Assembly: GCA_934045905.1 (NCBI GenBank)
Contig: OW203764.1
Span: forward strand, 37,383,434 to 37,447,433
Source of the DNA: Leuctra nigra
Taxonomy: Eukaryota > Arthropoda > Insecta > Plecoptera > Leuctridae
Length of the DNA: 64,000 bases
Direction: 5' to 3'
The position numbers and the translations under genes were made by a program. Positions 22,307 to 31,900 of the stretch are shown here, piece after piece. The number at the start of each line of letters is the position of its first letter. The first letter of the stretch is position 1. The notes beneath the pieces were generated by a model. It saw only the letters and a list, made by a program, of their open reading frames with translations, searched no databases and was not told the DNA's origin.

Positions 22307-22696
22307 CTGAAAACAGAAATGAAAGATTCAGATAAGAATCTCACTTCTAATAGTAATTGCACTCTGAAGTAAATGTGTTACTGTAAGTAACTCACAAGGA
22401 ATAAGGAAAGAAGAGAGAATGACGTCAATGTCGCAAATTCAATTAGACTCTACAATAAATTCACATTTACCTCCATAATTTGAAAATAGATACGGCTAAT
22501 TTGCTCAATGAAAGACACCACTTGTTAACAACCCCTTGGGACTGCACCTGGGGAAGCTGTATTACTAACCCCATGTTGGTTGGAATAGTAAACAACTTGT
22601 AAGATCATACAAACTCACACTCTGAATTGTAATGACTTATTTTATGTTAATTTACTGCGTGGTTGCTGAAACCAACTTGAAAAACCACGGAACAGG

Positions 22697-22972
22697 TATG
22701 GTTGAGTTGTAACGCTCTGAACTTGTATTCCGGAGGCCCGGGTTCGATTCCCGCGGCTGTCCCTCCTGACTGGGGTTTTTTCGTGGTATTCCCTCAGTCA
22801 ACAGGCACACGCTGGGAAGGTACCCTACTAATAGGCCACGACCGCCTCCTTCCCACCTTCAATCCTTGCCTACTATTCACCATCATCACCCAATCATCAT
22901 CATAATCATTAATCCCTCACCATTAGCCTCGCTGCAGAACAGTGCGACGTTAAGCCCCACACAATTAAATCC
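22697..22972 (+). mobile_element. tRNA-derived SINE
   Basis: An A-box-like TGGTTGAGTTGTAA is followed by a clear B box, GGTTCGATTCC, at about 22741-22751; then a body with GGGGTTTTTTCGTGGTATTCC and a (ATC/CAT)n stretch, and an end at TTAAGCCCCACACAA. This is the layout of an RNA polymerase III SINE. The ORF at 22702-22905 is not a gene. The parent tRNA was not identified. Confidence 0.7.
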
Positions 22973-23357
22973 CCTATAGTTGGACTTTATTGTAGTAATA
23001 GTTACATTTATAAGACTGAATATTGTCCAAATATATCGGCTACATAATTAAAAGTGTCCTACTACCAATTTATGGAAAGACTGAACAAATGTACTTTCGC
23101 AGCTACAATCAGAATGAACCTTTTCAGCTGTTATGCAATCGAAGATTGAATTCGGCGTTAGGTAAGACTCAAATAAAACAAAGAATGTATTTAAAAAAAC
23201 TTTATGAACTAGGTATTTAATAAAATTGTACAGACATATTCACGTAATTTGATACGAAAGTATATACAAATTATTGACAAACGAATAATATTTTATAAAC
23301 AATTACAATGTTAAAGACTTTTTCACTCAAGAGTTTTTAGAATTATTTATTGAAATA

Positions 23358-23387
23358 TTTCGGCTTTTTTACAAATGCCTTCATCAG
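23358..23387 (-). ncRNA. Hammerhead-ribozyme-like core, 3' copy
   Basis: On the minus strand CTGATGA (23381-23387) is followed by AGGC, a loop, GCC and GAAA (23358-23361). This gives the conserved boxes and a short stem II. Flanking AGTTTTTTATAG and CTAAAAACT could form stem I. Sense to the Penelope-like ORF. Cleavage activity is not shown. Confidence 0.5.
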
Positions 23388-23524
23388 TCAATAATACTAT
23401 AAAAAACTAAACTGACAAGCAAGATCTAAACAAAATTTATAGGCTTCCTTAAAATATGTAAAACAAGGTCATGAACTTAATTTACAAAATTTCCTAATTT
23501 ACTCATTATTAGATTCTCAAATTT

Positions 23525-23732
23525 CTAATTTGAATTGTGATTAAATTTATAAATAACTTGTTCTTTGATAGTTTCAACCCAAATATGATCAAATTCTAAA
23601 CTTCCCTGGCTTATAATACCAATTTTTTCTTTCTTCAAACATTCCATAACTGCACTCTCCTTAAATTTTCTCTTCTTCCAATTCTCTTCATTCATTATCC
23701 TCTTCGTTACATTCCAATCTATGTCGTGATTT
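23525..23732 (-). pseudogene. Penelope-like GIY-YIG endonuclease, C-terminal piece
   Basis: Continues in frame from the 29014 side: HDIDWNVTKRIMNEENWKKRKFKE is the conserved C-terminal block (H-x-I-D-W and W-x-x-R-K-x-K-E-S) of GIY-YIG endonucleases in Penelope-like elements, ending near FNHNSN before a stop at 23525. The three residues before HDIDWN in the shown ORF come from the LTR end and are not original. Confidence 0.8.
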
Positions 23733-24974
23733 TGTAACAAGTTGGCCTATCTAGGTTAGAAAATTAACTTTAAAAATAATAATGTTTGCTTGAAGTAGGT
23801 TTAAAGAATGAACAAGCTTGTAGCATGGCATTCTTAGAGTCAAGGTTAACTGAACACAAAGTAATTAATTAGAATCATTATGTAAACTTACAATCTTAAA
23901 ATTCAACAGCAATCAAAATATAGACAAAAATATAACGAGCAATCAAATAAGTTTAACAATGTGCAATTATATCAAGAAAGTGAGTGAATCCATATAAAAA
24001 GTATGTGACCTTTCCTAAATTGTGATGTCACCACGTAATAACAAGTGAACCAGTCATTGTGATAACGCTACAAAACCAGTCAGCCAGACTAGTTTTCAGT
24101 GATTCCAAGAAAAGCATGGGCCTTCGTGCAGAAAGAAAGTCGTTTCGCGGGCTTTAGAAATGACAGAATGTCTAAAATTAGCTACCACGTGTACGAAACC
24201 AACCAATCAGATTCTTTGGAGGGAAAACGATGTCAGAGGGTATAAAACGTCAGGCTACCAGCCAAACATCATCAGTCGGAGTTTTCTCAGAGCAGTGAGA
24301 CCTGCCTCGCGAACCGTGAAGCCTTGTGCACGCAACATAGTATAATTTCAGCGAGACAGTGCCGATGTGATCGAAGGTAAACATTAAAATAACATTTTTG
24401 TATAAACGTCAACCCAGTAAATTCAAACTTCAAGCCTAATGCTGAGGCAAATAATATCGCATTAAGACAATTTCAAGTTACAAGTGATCAACTGAACAGT
24501 TTCAACATTAAAGTCAGTAAATGTTAAAGTATAAAAGTTAGTGAATTGCAACTCCGGGAGAAACCGACGAGTCTGCAGCCACGAACGTCATCAGCCTGAG
24601 CCAACTTGATCCAACTGCTCGAGGAGGTCACTCCTTGTGCACGGACTGCTGGACGTCCTGGTAACCAAGGGGTTATTAGACAACATCATCGCATCGCAGC
24701 TGAAGGAGGTGACATATCCAGTCATTTCATTCTGCTGGTGGACTGGAGTTCACGGGACACACTACGCAAGAGTCAACGCCATCCACTTGTTTACGCGGAA
24801 GTAAACAAACCAGACGACATCATCACTACTGCCGACGTATCGAACGTAATATTGTTTCATAATTTTTGATTGCTCTTTTCACATCAATGAACATTTATTT
24901 TCTTTGTAATAAACAGATTATAATATTGCTGATTCTTTGTGTTCTACCCTCTGAGCCAAATCCCGCAGGTTTCA
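23733..24974 (+). repeat. 5' LTR
   Basis: Begins TGTAACAAGTTGGCC and ends CCGCAGGTTTCA. A TATA box (GGGTATAAAACG, about 24238-24249) marks U3/R and AATAAA at about 24909 marks the poly(A) site, so U3, R and U5 can be placed. Short ORFs inside (24160-24345, 24606-24869) recur in the 3' LTR and have no recognisable domain. Confidence 0.9.
24238..24249 (+). promoter_or_regulatory. LTR promoter TATA box
   Basis: GGTATAAAACG in the LTR, about 500 bp from its start; transcription would begin roughly 25-30 bp downstream in sequence GCCAAACATCATCAGTC. The arthropod initiator TCAGT is present there. Confidence 0.6.
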
Positions 24975-24997
24975 GGGGCGCTCAACGTGTGGGGCTC
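24975..24997 (+). other. Candidate primer-binding site
   Basis: GGGGCGCTCAACGTGTGGGG directly follows the 5' LTR, where a tRNA primer should anneal. It resembles retroelement primer sites of the type GGCGCCCAACGTGGGGC; the tRNA was not assigned. Confidence 0.4.
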
Positions 24998-25202
24998 GAA
25001 TAACATTCCTGGGAGCAATTGTTTTGAAAGAAATAATTGTTTTCTTGATTGTGAAAGAGTTACTCAGTTGTTCTGAAACTTGTGGACACAGGCATTGCGT
25101 AAAATTTTCATGTATTTGGAAATTTTACATAGAATCAACCCGTTAACGTAAAGATAAAGCCAACTGTAGATTTGTGCATGTTAGTTCATTACATCTGTTA
25201 CG

Positions 25203-25466
25203 ATGGCAGATCGAGATGCAAGTTTAGCGTCAACTGTAGATTTAGATGAGACTGTAGAGGGGGCGGGGGACCAGTCAGTGGTTAATGAGTCAGAGGTCAC
25301 GAGTATTCAGGTGATAGAGGGGGGCAGAAACATCAACTGTGTAGTTAATTGTCATGGGAACAAGTTTGTTGTTATTGATAGCGTGGGAACCAGATTAGGC
25401 ATCGACAGAAATGACCTAACCCAGTCGTTGATGATTGTTGACGGAAGTCGTCTGAAGAAGATGTAA
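25203..25466 (+). CDS. Small ORF of the LTR element (87 aa), function unknown
   Basis: First ORF of the internal region, starting MADRDASLAS and ending SRLKKM. Acidic N-terminal half, then a possible compact fold (INCVVNCHGNKFVVIDSVG). It is in the same frame as the next ORF, with two TAA codons between them, so a spliced or readthrough fusion is possible but not shown. I do not recognise a family. Position suggests a gag-like or accessory role. Confidence 0.5.
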   Translation: MADRDASLASTVDLDETVEGAGDQSVVNESEVTSIQVIEGGRNINCVVNCHGNKFVVIDSVGTRLGIDRNDLTQSLMIVDGSRLKKM

Positions 25467-25508
25467 AGATCCAGAAAACTGAAGAACAAGCCGTAAATAA
25501 CTTTTACG

Positions 25509-27446
25509 ATGGATGAAAAAGATGAAGAATATTGGAAATCCTGGGTCGAGCTAAATAAGAAGGAATATGAAGAACAAGAAGAAAATAGAAGTGTCAAATT
25601 AGAATTCTGCGAGTTTAGTAATCGGGATTTATACCATTTAATGAGAACAGAACGAATTGATGAATTGTCAAGAAGAATCTATATAGAATTTGAAAGAAGA
25701 AGAGAAGAAAAATGGACGATGAAAGAATTTGCTGCATTGGATGAGGAAGAGTTGATGAGTATTTGTCACGACAGGACAGAAGAAAATGCGCAGATTAGTA
25801 AAAGGGCAAGGGCAGAATTACTTAGGAGATACGACAAAGAAGACGAAAATTGGAGAAGATATAGGGAATACAAATATGAAGCAGAGGAAACGTATTCCAA
25901 GCAAAGTTCCGAATATGATGACCACGTGTACGGAGCAGAATATTATGATGATTATGCAGATTCGGAAAGTGAAGATTTGAAGCAATTGTGGCATTGGGAA
26001 CGCGTAAATCTCATAGAATACGTCCGTGAAGTTTCAAGAAAATGGAAGGATGAACTGGAGAAAGACGCTGCATTCGAAACAGATGTTTCAACGAGAGAAG
26101 AAGAAGAAGAAGTTGTCTGCAATAGGTTGCAATCAGATGTGAATTCTGAGCAGAGCTGTGAGCAGCCTGACAAAGTTGAAGAAAGTTTTTATGAGGTTAC
26201 AACGTCACAAGAAGATGTTCAAGATTTTTGTCTGCCCAAGACACAGAAGAAGGAAGAAGAAGAAACGAAGATTCAGAGTCAGAATCGTGTTGAAATCGCC
26301 GATATTTCAGTACAAGAGAAAATTGAAGAAGATGCCGAGATTATACTTCCACAAGATAATTTCGAAGAAACCAGTGAACAATTTGAAGTTGAGAAAGTTG
26401 AGTTGCAGAACAACGACGTCATCACGAAAGAGCAAGAAGATTTAGACCAGCTGAAGACATGTGAAGTTGTCATTGAAGGTGTTAAAGAAGACGCTGTAAA
26501 GAAAGCAGAGAGTCAAGAAAACGAATCGTTCGAAGATGAAGTCATTCCAGAATGTTTGGTACAGGGAGTTGCAGAGGAAACCGTGAACAATTCACGAGAT
26601 GAAAATGAAGAATTTGAGGTGACTAGACAAGCCTTGGTCAATATTGAGTTTGACGGCGATGAAATGGAGACTGTTTGTTGTGTGGAGGATCTGAACTGTA
26701 ATGTTGTTGTTGAATTGAATTTGGAGGAGGAAGAATTTGTTGATTTCAGACGCAAAGGTCGTATTGAAGATTTGAAGATTATTGAGAATCTTGAAGATAT
26801 TGAGAATATTGAGATTATTGAGATGGTTACGGAAACCATAGTTATTACAGAAAAAGCAGCAGATCAAGAACAATTAGTTAAATCCGAGTCTAGTTTTGTC
26901 CAAGAATTTGAGAAGAGCGAAAATTACAACTTTTGTGCGGAGCTTAGTTCGATTCCAGCCGCAAGTATTACTGAACGAGTGAATGACGAGTTATTAATAA
27001 CATTGAACGACGAGTTGACCGAAACCAGTTATGACGAAAAAATACAACCCTTCGATTACGTAGCAAACATGGAAATGCTCGAAGAAATTGCATACGAAGA
27101 AATGATGAAGATTACATGTCCGTTGATGCAAGAATCTCTACAAATTGAAGATAAAGACTTTCAAGATGAAGAAAGTAACGAAGAAACTGAAACGGAAGTC
27201 AAGAAAGAAAATGAAACTTATACATCGACCACTGCAAGGAATAAGCGTGAAGAATTCTTCTGGACACACCTAGTTGAGGTAATTTCAATAGGGCCAACGC
27301 AAGATGTTCAAGAAGATGCCAAAGTTACATTCCCATTCGATCGTGGACGGCAGATAGAAAAACAATACGTCGATCAGCTGATACTTACTGATGACAACAC
27401 CAATGTTGATTGTTATGGTCGCAGTATGATGACCCAGCAGAAGTAG
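25509..27446 (+). CDS. Glu-rich 645-aa protein of the LTR element, unknown
   Basis: Single open frame filling most of the internal region. The first ~190 residues are charged and probably helical, with several Trp and Tyr (EEYWKSWVELNKKEYEEQEE, WRRYREYKYEAEETY). The rest is very acidic, with repeated E-E, V-E and I-E-x-I-E runs (residues about 420-450) and few basic residues. The last ~60 residues are less acidic and contain a conserved-looking VTFPFDRGRQIEKQYVDQL. No transmembrane segment, zinc knuckle, protease or polymerase motif. It could be a diverged gag or a novel accessory protein. Opposite-strand ORFs here are shadows of its Glu-rich codons. Confidence 0.7.
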   Translation: MDEKDEEYWKSWVELNKKEYEEQEENRSVKLEFCEFSNRDLYHLMRTERIDELSRRIYIEFERRREEKWTMKEFAALDEEELMSICHDRTEENAQISKRARAELLRRYDKEDENWRRYREYKYEAEETYSKQSSEYDDHVYGAEYYDDYADSESEDLKQLWHWERVNLIEYVREVSRKWKDELEKDAAFETDVSTREEEEEVVCNRLQSDVNSEQSCEQPDKVEESFYEVTTSQEDVQDFCLPKTQKKEEEETKIQSQNRVEIADISVQEKIEEDAEIILPQDNFEETSEQFEVEKVELQNNDVITKEQEDLDQLKTCEVVIEGVKEDAVKKAESQENESFEDEVIPECLVQGVAEETVNNSRDENEEFEVTRQALVNIEFDGDEMETVCCVEDLNCNVVVELNLEEEEFVDFRRKGRIEDLKIIENLEDIENIEIIEMVTETIVITEKAADQEQLVKSESSFVQEFEKSENYNFCAELSSIPAASITERVNDELLITLNDELTETSYDEKIQPFDYVANMEMLEEIAYEEMMKITCPLMQESLQIEDKDFQDEESNEETETEVKKENETYTSTTARNKREEFFWTHLVEVISIGPTQDVQEDAKVTFPFDRGRQIEKQYVDQLILTDDNTNVDCYGRSMMTQQK

Positions 27447-27757
27447 GTCACTAGGCCAATAACGGGATTGTGATAAGAGAGAGGGTTGAGTTGAGCATCG
27501 TTTCCGGGAAGTAGGATGAGGTTTGTTTTTGTTTTGGTAGGTGGAGGGGTGAGTTCATTCATTCAGGTTTAGATTAGACAGCTGTAAGGGGAAATAAACT
27601 TGCATCTGTTCAAGGAAACTTTTTGTTTGTCAAAAGGAAGAGATTATTCCTGCTAGATAGTCCAGTCTCTATGTGAATCCTTGTTTTATCACCATTTTCT
27701 CATTTCAAAATTTCAATGTGTTTCAAATTTGACTTCAGTCAAAAGGTGAACAACAAG

Positions 27758-27771
27758 AATTCAGGGGGCTC
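27758..27771 (+). other. Candidate polypurine tract
   Basis: AATTCAGGGGGCTC immediately before the 3' LTR; short G-rich tract where plus-strand priming would start. Confidence 0.5.
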
Positions 27772-29013
27772 TGTAACAAGTTGGCCTATCTAGGTTAGAA
27801 AATTAACTTTAAAAATAATAATGTTTGCTTGAAGTAGGTTTAAAGAATGAACAAGCTTGTAGCATGGCATTCTTAGAGTCAAGGTTAACTGAACACAAAG
27901 TAATTAATTAGAATCATTATGTAAACTTACAATCTTAAAATTCAACAGCAATCAAAATATAGACAAAAATATAACGAGCAATCAAATAAGTTTAACAATG
28001 TGCAATTATATCAAGAAAGTGAGTGAATCCATATAAAAAGTATGTGACCTTTCCTAAATTGTGATGTCACCACGTAATAACAAGTGAACCAGTCATTGTG
28101 ATAACGCTACAAAACCAGTCAGCCAGACTAGTTTTCAGTGATTCCAAGAAAAGCATGGGCCTTCGTGCAGAAAGAAAGTCGTTTCGCGGGCTTTAGAAAT
28201 GACAGAATGTCTAAAATTAGCTACCACGTGTACGAAACCAACCAATCAGATTCTTTGGAGGGAAAACGATGTCAGAGGGTATAAAACGTCAGGCTACCAG
28301 CCAAACATCATCAGTCGGAGTTTTCTCAGAGCAGTGAGACCTGCCTCGCGAACCGTGAAGCCTTGTGCACGCAACATAGTATAATTTCAGCGAGACAGTG
28401 CCGATGTGATCGAAGGTAAACATTAAAATAACATTTTTGTATAAACGTCAACCCAGTAAATTCAAACTTCAAGCCTAATGCTGAGGCAAATAATATCGCA
28501 TTAAGACAATTTCAAGTTACAAGTGATCAACTGAACAGTTTCAACATTAAAGTCAGTAAATGTTAAAGTATAAAAGTTAGTGAATTGCAACTCCGGGAGA
28601 AACCGACGAGTCTGCAGCCACGAACGTCATCAGCCTGAGCCAACTTGATCCAACTGCTCGAGGAGGTCACTCCTTGTGCACGGACTGCTGGACGTCCTGG
28701 TAACCAAGGGGTTATTAGACAACATCATCGCATCGCAGCTGAAGGAGGTGACATATCCAGTCATTTCATTCTGCTGGTGGACTGGAGTTCACGGGACACA
28801 CTACGCAAGAGTCAACGCCATCCACTTGTTTACGCGGAAGTAAACAAACCAGACGACATCATCACTACTGCCGACGTATCGAACGTAATATTGTTTCATA
28901 ATTTTTGATTGCTCTTTTCACATCAATGAACATTTATTTTCTTTGTAATAAACAGATTATAATATTGCTGATTCTTTGTGTTCTACCCTCTGAGCCAAAT
29001 CCCGCAGGTTTCA
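27772..29013 (+). repeat. 3' LTR
   Basis: Same length and, as far as I can read, the same sequence as the 5' LTR at a fixed offset of 4,039. Its end abuts ATTT and the Penelope-like endonuclease frame. Confidence 0.9.
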
Positions 29014-29394
29014 ATTTAATTCAGTTGTATGTTCGGCTACTAAAGATTTTGTTAATGATAAATTCCAAGGTTCTTTCTTTTTATTTTTAATGTTGCATTT
29101 GTGTTCTTTTAATCTCACTTCCAAAGGGCGTTTCGTTTCTCCTATATAGAAATCCCCACATTGGCATTCCAGCCCATATATCCAGTTTTTTTATTTTTGC
29201 AGTAAATTTTCTGGTTTAACTTTCATTAAAGAATTTTTAAAGGTAAACGTTGATTTAAAAGTAGTTCTGATGTTATATTTAGAAAGGATCCTACTTATTT
29301 GATTTGATAGGTTAGGAATGTACTCAATTGATAATGTATTGACTGGGTCTTCTCTTCTAGTCATCGGAGATTCACAATGATTCAAAATTTTCAA
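29014..29394 (-). pseudogene. Penelope-like GIY-YIG endonuclease, N-terminal piece
   Basis: Sixty-seven residues run to a TAA at 29191-29193; the same frame continues with KNWIYGLECQCGDFYIGETKR and LKEHKCNIKNKKK. FYIGETKR is the GIY-YIG-type signature (Y-I-G-x-T-x-R) and the C-x-C just before it is the metal-binding pair typical of Penelope endonucleases. The internal stop and the LTR insertion at its end make it a pseudogene. The frame resumes at 23732. Confidence 0.8.
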
Positions 29395-29471
29395 AATTCA
29401 AAATTTCAAAATTTTGTTCAAAATTTTGTTTAGATCTTGCTTGTCAGTTTAGTTTTTTATAGTATTATTGA

Positions 29472-29501
29472 CTGATGAAGGCATTTGTAAAAAAGCCGAA
29501 A
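29472..29501 (+). ncRNA. Hammerhead-ribozyme-like core, inverted copy
   Basis: Same core as at 23358-23387 on the opposite strand: CTGATGA at 29472-29478, GAAA at 29498-29501. Inverted terminal copies are known for Penelope-like elements. Confidence 0.5.
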
Positions 29502-29937
29502 TATTTCAATAAATAATTCTAAAAACTCTTGAGTGAAAAAGTCTTTAACATTGTAATTGTTTATACATATAACCTCAAGAAAGAAGGAACATCGAATTAA
29601 TAATAATATTTTATTGACTAAGTTCAAGATTAGTATTGATAAAAATTATACAAATCTGTGTGAGCAAACAAAATCCCAAAAATCGATATGTGGTCAAATT
29701 CGATGTGCACAAGATTTTGCACAGAAGAGAGGAGATTCGATTTTACAAAATAAAACATGTCTTCCTAAATATTTCAATCAATATGTTAAGAAGAATGTGT
29801 GCGCAACAACAAAATGTGAAAAAAGTGGTGAGATAACATACATCTTATGGCCGAGATAGCCAAAATGCCAAAATGAATCTACCAAAGAAAACAAAAAAGA
29901 AGCCATGGAAACATCTTTGGACGCATATCGTCACGCA

Positions 29938-30179
29938 TTAATCATGCGGACATGTGTACCTATGCGCTGTGCGTGAGTGAACGAACAGGGAGTGGTAGTT
30001 CTTGGACACCATGGGGCAGAGAGAACATTGGAACGGTCCCTGGCGGTCTCCGTGGATGTTGCGGCAATGCGAGTCGAGTGCCTTCTTCCTCCAGAACATC
30101 TTCGCGCAAAGTGAGCACGAGAACGGCTTGGATTGGTCATCGCGGCTTCTCCTCGATACTTGATACATGATTTGACCGA
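29938..30179 (-). CDS. Zinc-finger exon Z12
   Basis: Encodes 79 residues from the acceptor TTTCTGTTTCTAG (AG at 30180-30181), phase 1, starting TC GGT CAA ATC ATG. Finger 1: CSLC, MFWRKKALDSH, CRNIH; finger 2: CSLC, PMVSKNYHSLFVH, SRTAH, with Pro in place of the usual Gly after the second Cys pair, then a tail RYTCPHD. The linker is GDRQGPFQ. Z11 and Z12 are 7.6 kb apart because a Penelope-like element and an LTR retrotransposon fill the space. The Met at 30168 is four codons into the exon and is not thought to be a start. Confidence 0.83.
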
Positions 30180-30674
30180 CTAGAAACAGAAATGTATTCG
30201 TATCAAAATAATTATAATTTAATTGCTATTTAGATTTTATCGAATACATTCGCTTTTAGCTACAACAGAATATTATTGGCTATTTTAACCTGTTCGATAT
30301 CATTCATTTACATATAAATTTATTGACGAATTTAATTTTAAACATATATTGGTCAATTGACGTAATTAGCATTCTACTAAGAACTGCTTGCAATATAAAG
30401 CTGATAAGCAAGCTTTACTGAGAGTAAAAAAAATATGATGTGCTGTGTGTGAGTAATGTTGTAGGTAGTTGTACACCTTGGAAAAACTTAATGTGATACT
30501 AGCGCTCGGCCGTTTTAGAAAATTGAGAGAGAAAAATTGTTTCATAAGTGAGTGTAACGTTTACAGGATGTTCACATGATCAGTCTGATTGTATATTAGT
30601 ATCACTTTTTAATTTTTGCTTATTGCATTGTTAATTAGGCGCCGGTTATTTACCAAAACCGCACAAAACAATGA
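30180..30674. other. Intron upstream of Z12, no feature seen
   Basis: AT-rich with no recognisable coding or repeat signal up to the inverted-repeat element at about 30675. Confidence 0.4.
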
Positions 30675-30976
30675 AATTTGCGACACGATTGGAGACCAAA
30701 CCCGTTAACCAATTGATCTCAAATTTTAATCATGATTAGATGAAAGACAAACTTAGGGTTATCACTTGGCACATTTTTGAAATTTAATTTTATACGGCAC
30801 CCAGGGAGACACAAATAAAGCTAATTTTTAACCAAAAATTCACTAATTATTACTAATTAACGAAACAAAAAAATAAAAATGTACCAAGGGATAACCCTAA
30901 GTTTGTCTTTTATCTAATCACGATTAAAATTTCAAATAATTTGGTCTACCCATTTCGTCTCCAATCGTATCGCAAA
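30675..30976. mobile_element. MITE with ~100-bp inverted arms
   Basis: The arm GCGACACGATTGGAGACCAAA...CAAACTTAGGGTTATC pairs with GATAACCCTAAGTTTG...CCAATCGTATCGC at the other end, with scattered mismatches; spacer about 100 bp. No coding capacity. Confidence 0.7.
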
Positions 30977-31574
30977 AAGTGCCTACAAAAGGCAGCAAAA
31001 TCGCTTGCGCTTGCAGCACCTTAAGCTCTTGATATCTAGAATGTAACATGGTGAATGGTCTATTTGAGACAGACGTAGACAGATCGCTCTAGGATCAAGA
31101 ACAAATGCAACAACAATATTTGTTCAATCTTGATAGTAAAATTTTTACAAATATTTTAAAATGTTCCCATGTATAGGTATTGCAAGACTGTGTGAAAAAT
31201 AAACAGGTATAGGTATGAGCTAGAAAAAGCAAAGAGCATGACGCATTCATGAACTAGAATTACATTTATTACGGTTTTACATCAATTTCTAGTTATATAG
31301 GATTGAAACAACATTTAGGAGCTTTGGAGGCACAATAGAGTATTTAAATGGCACTACAATTTACATTCAATAAATTCGGAAGGTATGGTTGTCAACGCAC
31401 ATGGAGGGCCAGTGTAAACATTACTTCATTCACTTTTTAGCCATTTCGAGTAAGGAGCAATTTCCGAGGAATTCAAACACACTCTTTTTAATGGAACTTA
31501 TTTTCAAAATTAAACAATGACACTGTAAGTTCCTTCACATTTCCAATGTAAATGATCCATATCTACAGAATAGA

Positions 31575-31807
31575 CTAACGGACCACTGGGCCCTCAACTT
31601 GAAAACTCGGATGTGCTGCCCTCATGTGAGCAAGCAAAGAGTTCCTATTCTTGAATAAATTGCCGCACTGGGGGCAAGGAAACGGTCCTTGAAGGTCCCC
31701 ATGTATGTTGCGATCATGAGACGAGAGAGAACGCTTTTCCCAGAACGTCTTGCCGCAAAGAGAACAGGAAAACGGTTTCGTCGTCTCGTGGCGGCTTCGT
31801 TTCTTAA
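31575..31807 (-). CDS. Zinc-finger exon Z13
   Basis: Encodes 76 residues from the acceptor TTTTTATTTCCAG (AG at 31808-31809), phase 1, starting TT AAG AAA CGA AGC. Finger 1: CSLC, TFWEKRSLSSH, DRNIH; finger 2: CPQC, NLFKNRNSLLAH, MRAAH. The linker is GDLQGPFP and an 11-residue tail PSFQVEGPVVR follows. This is the rightmost member of the F-W-x-K subfamily. AATAAA-type sequence lies about 300 nt downstream near 31263. A hAT-type MITE sits 93 bp upstream, in the intron, without touching the acceptor. Confidence 0.84.
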
Positions 31808-31900
31808 CTGGAAATAAAAAAAACTTAAGATTGCAATGCACGAACTTAAAAAAACGAGTCATATTGATACCTAAACTAGTAAATTATTAAGCGTTTATAC

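Larger units (their letters stand above)
23733..29013 (+). mobile_element. LTR retrotransposon without pol, identical LTRs
   Basis: Two 1,242-bp direct repeats (23733-24974, 27772-29013), each starting TG and ending CA, enclose 2.8 kb. The host sequence ATTT occurs at 23729-23732 and 29014-29017, a 4-bp target duplication. I saw no difference between the LTRs, so insertion is recent. Inside are an 87-codon and a 645-codon ORF but no protease, reverse transcriptase, RNase H, integrase or zinc-knuckle motif. The element should therefore depend on an autonomous partner. Superfamily not assigned (4 bp fits Gypsy or BEL). Confidence 0.9.
23281..29570 (-). mobile_element. Penelope-like element fragment, split by an LTR retrotransposon
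   Basis: Minus-strand sequence at 29014-29400 and 23525-23732 reads, across the LTR element, as the C-terminal part of a Penelope-like polymerase: a linker (IPNLSNQISRILSKYNIRTTF) followed by a GIY-YIG-type endonuclease. The two ends of the unit (about 23281-23440 and 29405-29570) are inverted copies carrying CTGATGA...GAAA, the core of a hammerhead ribozyme, as known in the terminal repeats of these elements. The reverse transcriptase is missing. Without the inserted LTR element only about 1 kb remains. Confidence 0.75.

Noticed and set aside
22126..22362. Minus ORF with HPRRSTRSF (and similar at 17817, 12357, 10454, 52799, 63175)
   Set aside because: Out-of-frame reading of the zinc-finger exons; the motif is a frameshifted NIHGDLRGPF.
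22697..22760. Functional tRNA gene
   Set aside because: A B box is present but the sequence cannot fold into a cloverleaf by eye and continues into a SINE body.
24606..24869. 87-codon ORF in each LTR as a gene
   Set aside because: Located in R/U5, present identically in both LTRs and without a recognisable domain; probably chance.
25352..26873. Minus ORFs opposite the 645-aa frame (Ser-rich)
   Set aside because: Product of Glu codons (GAA/GAG) read in reverse as Ser/Phe/Leu codons.
29557..29859. 100-codon plus ORF after the Penelope-like end
   Set aside because: No domain, AT-rich low-complexity composition, no context.
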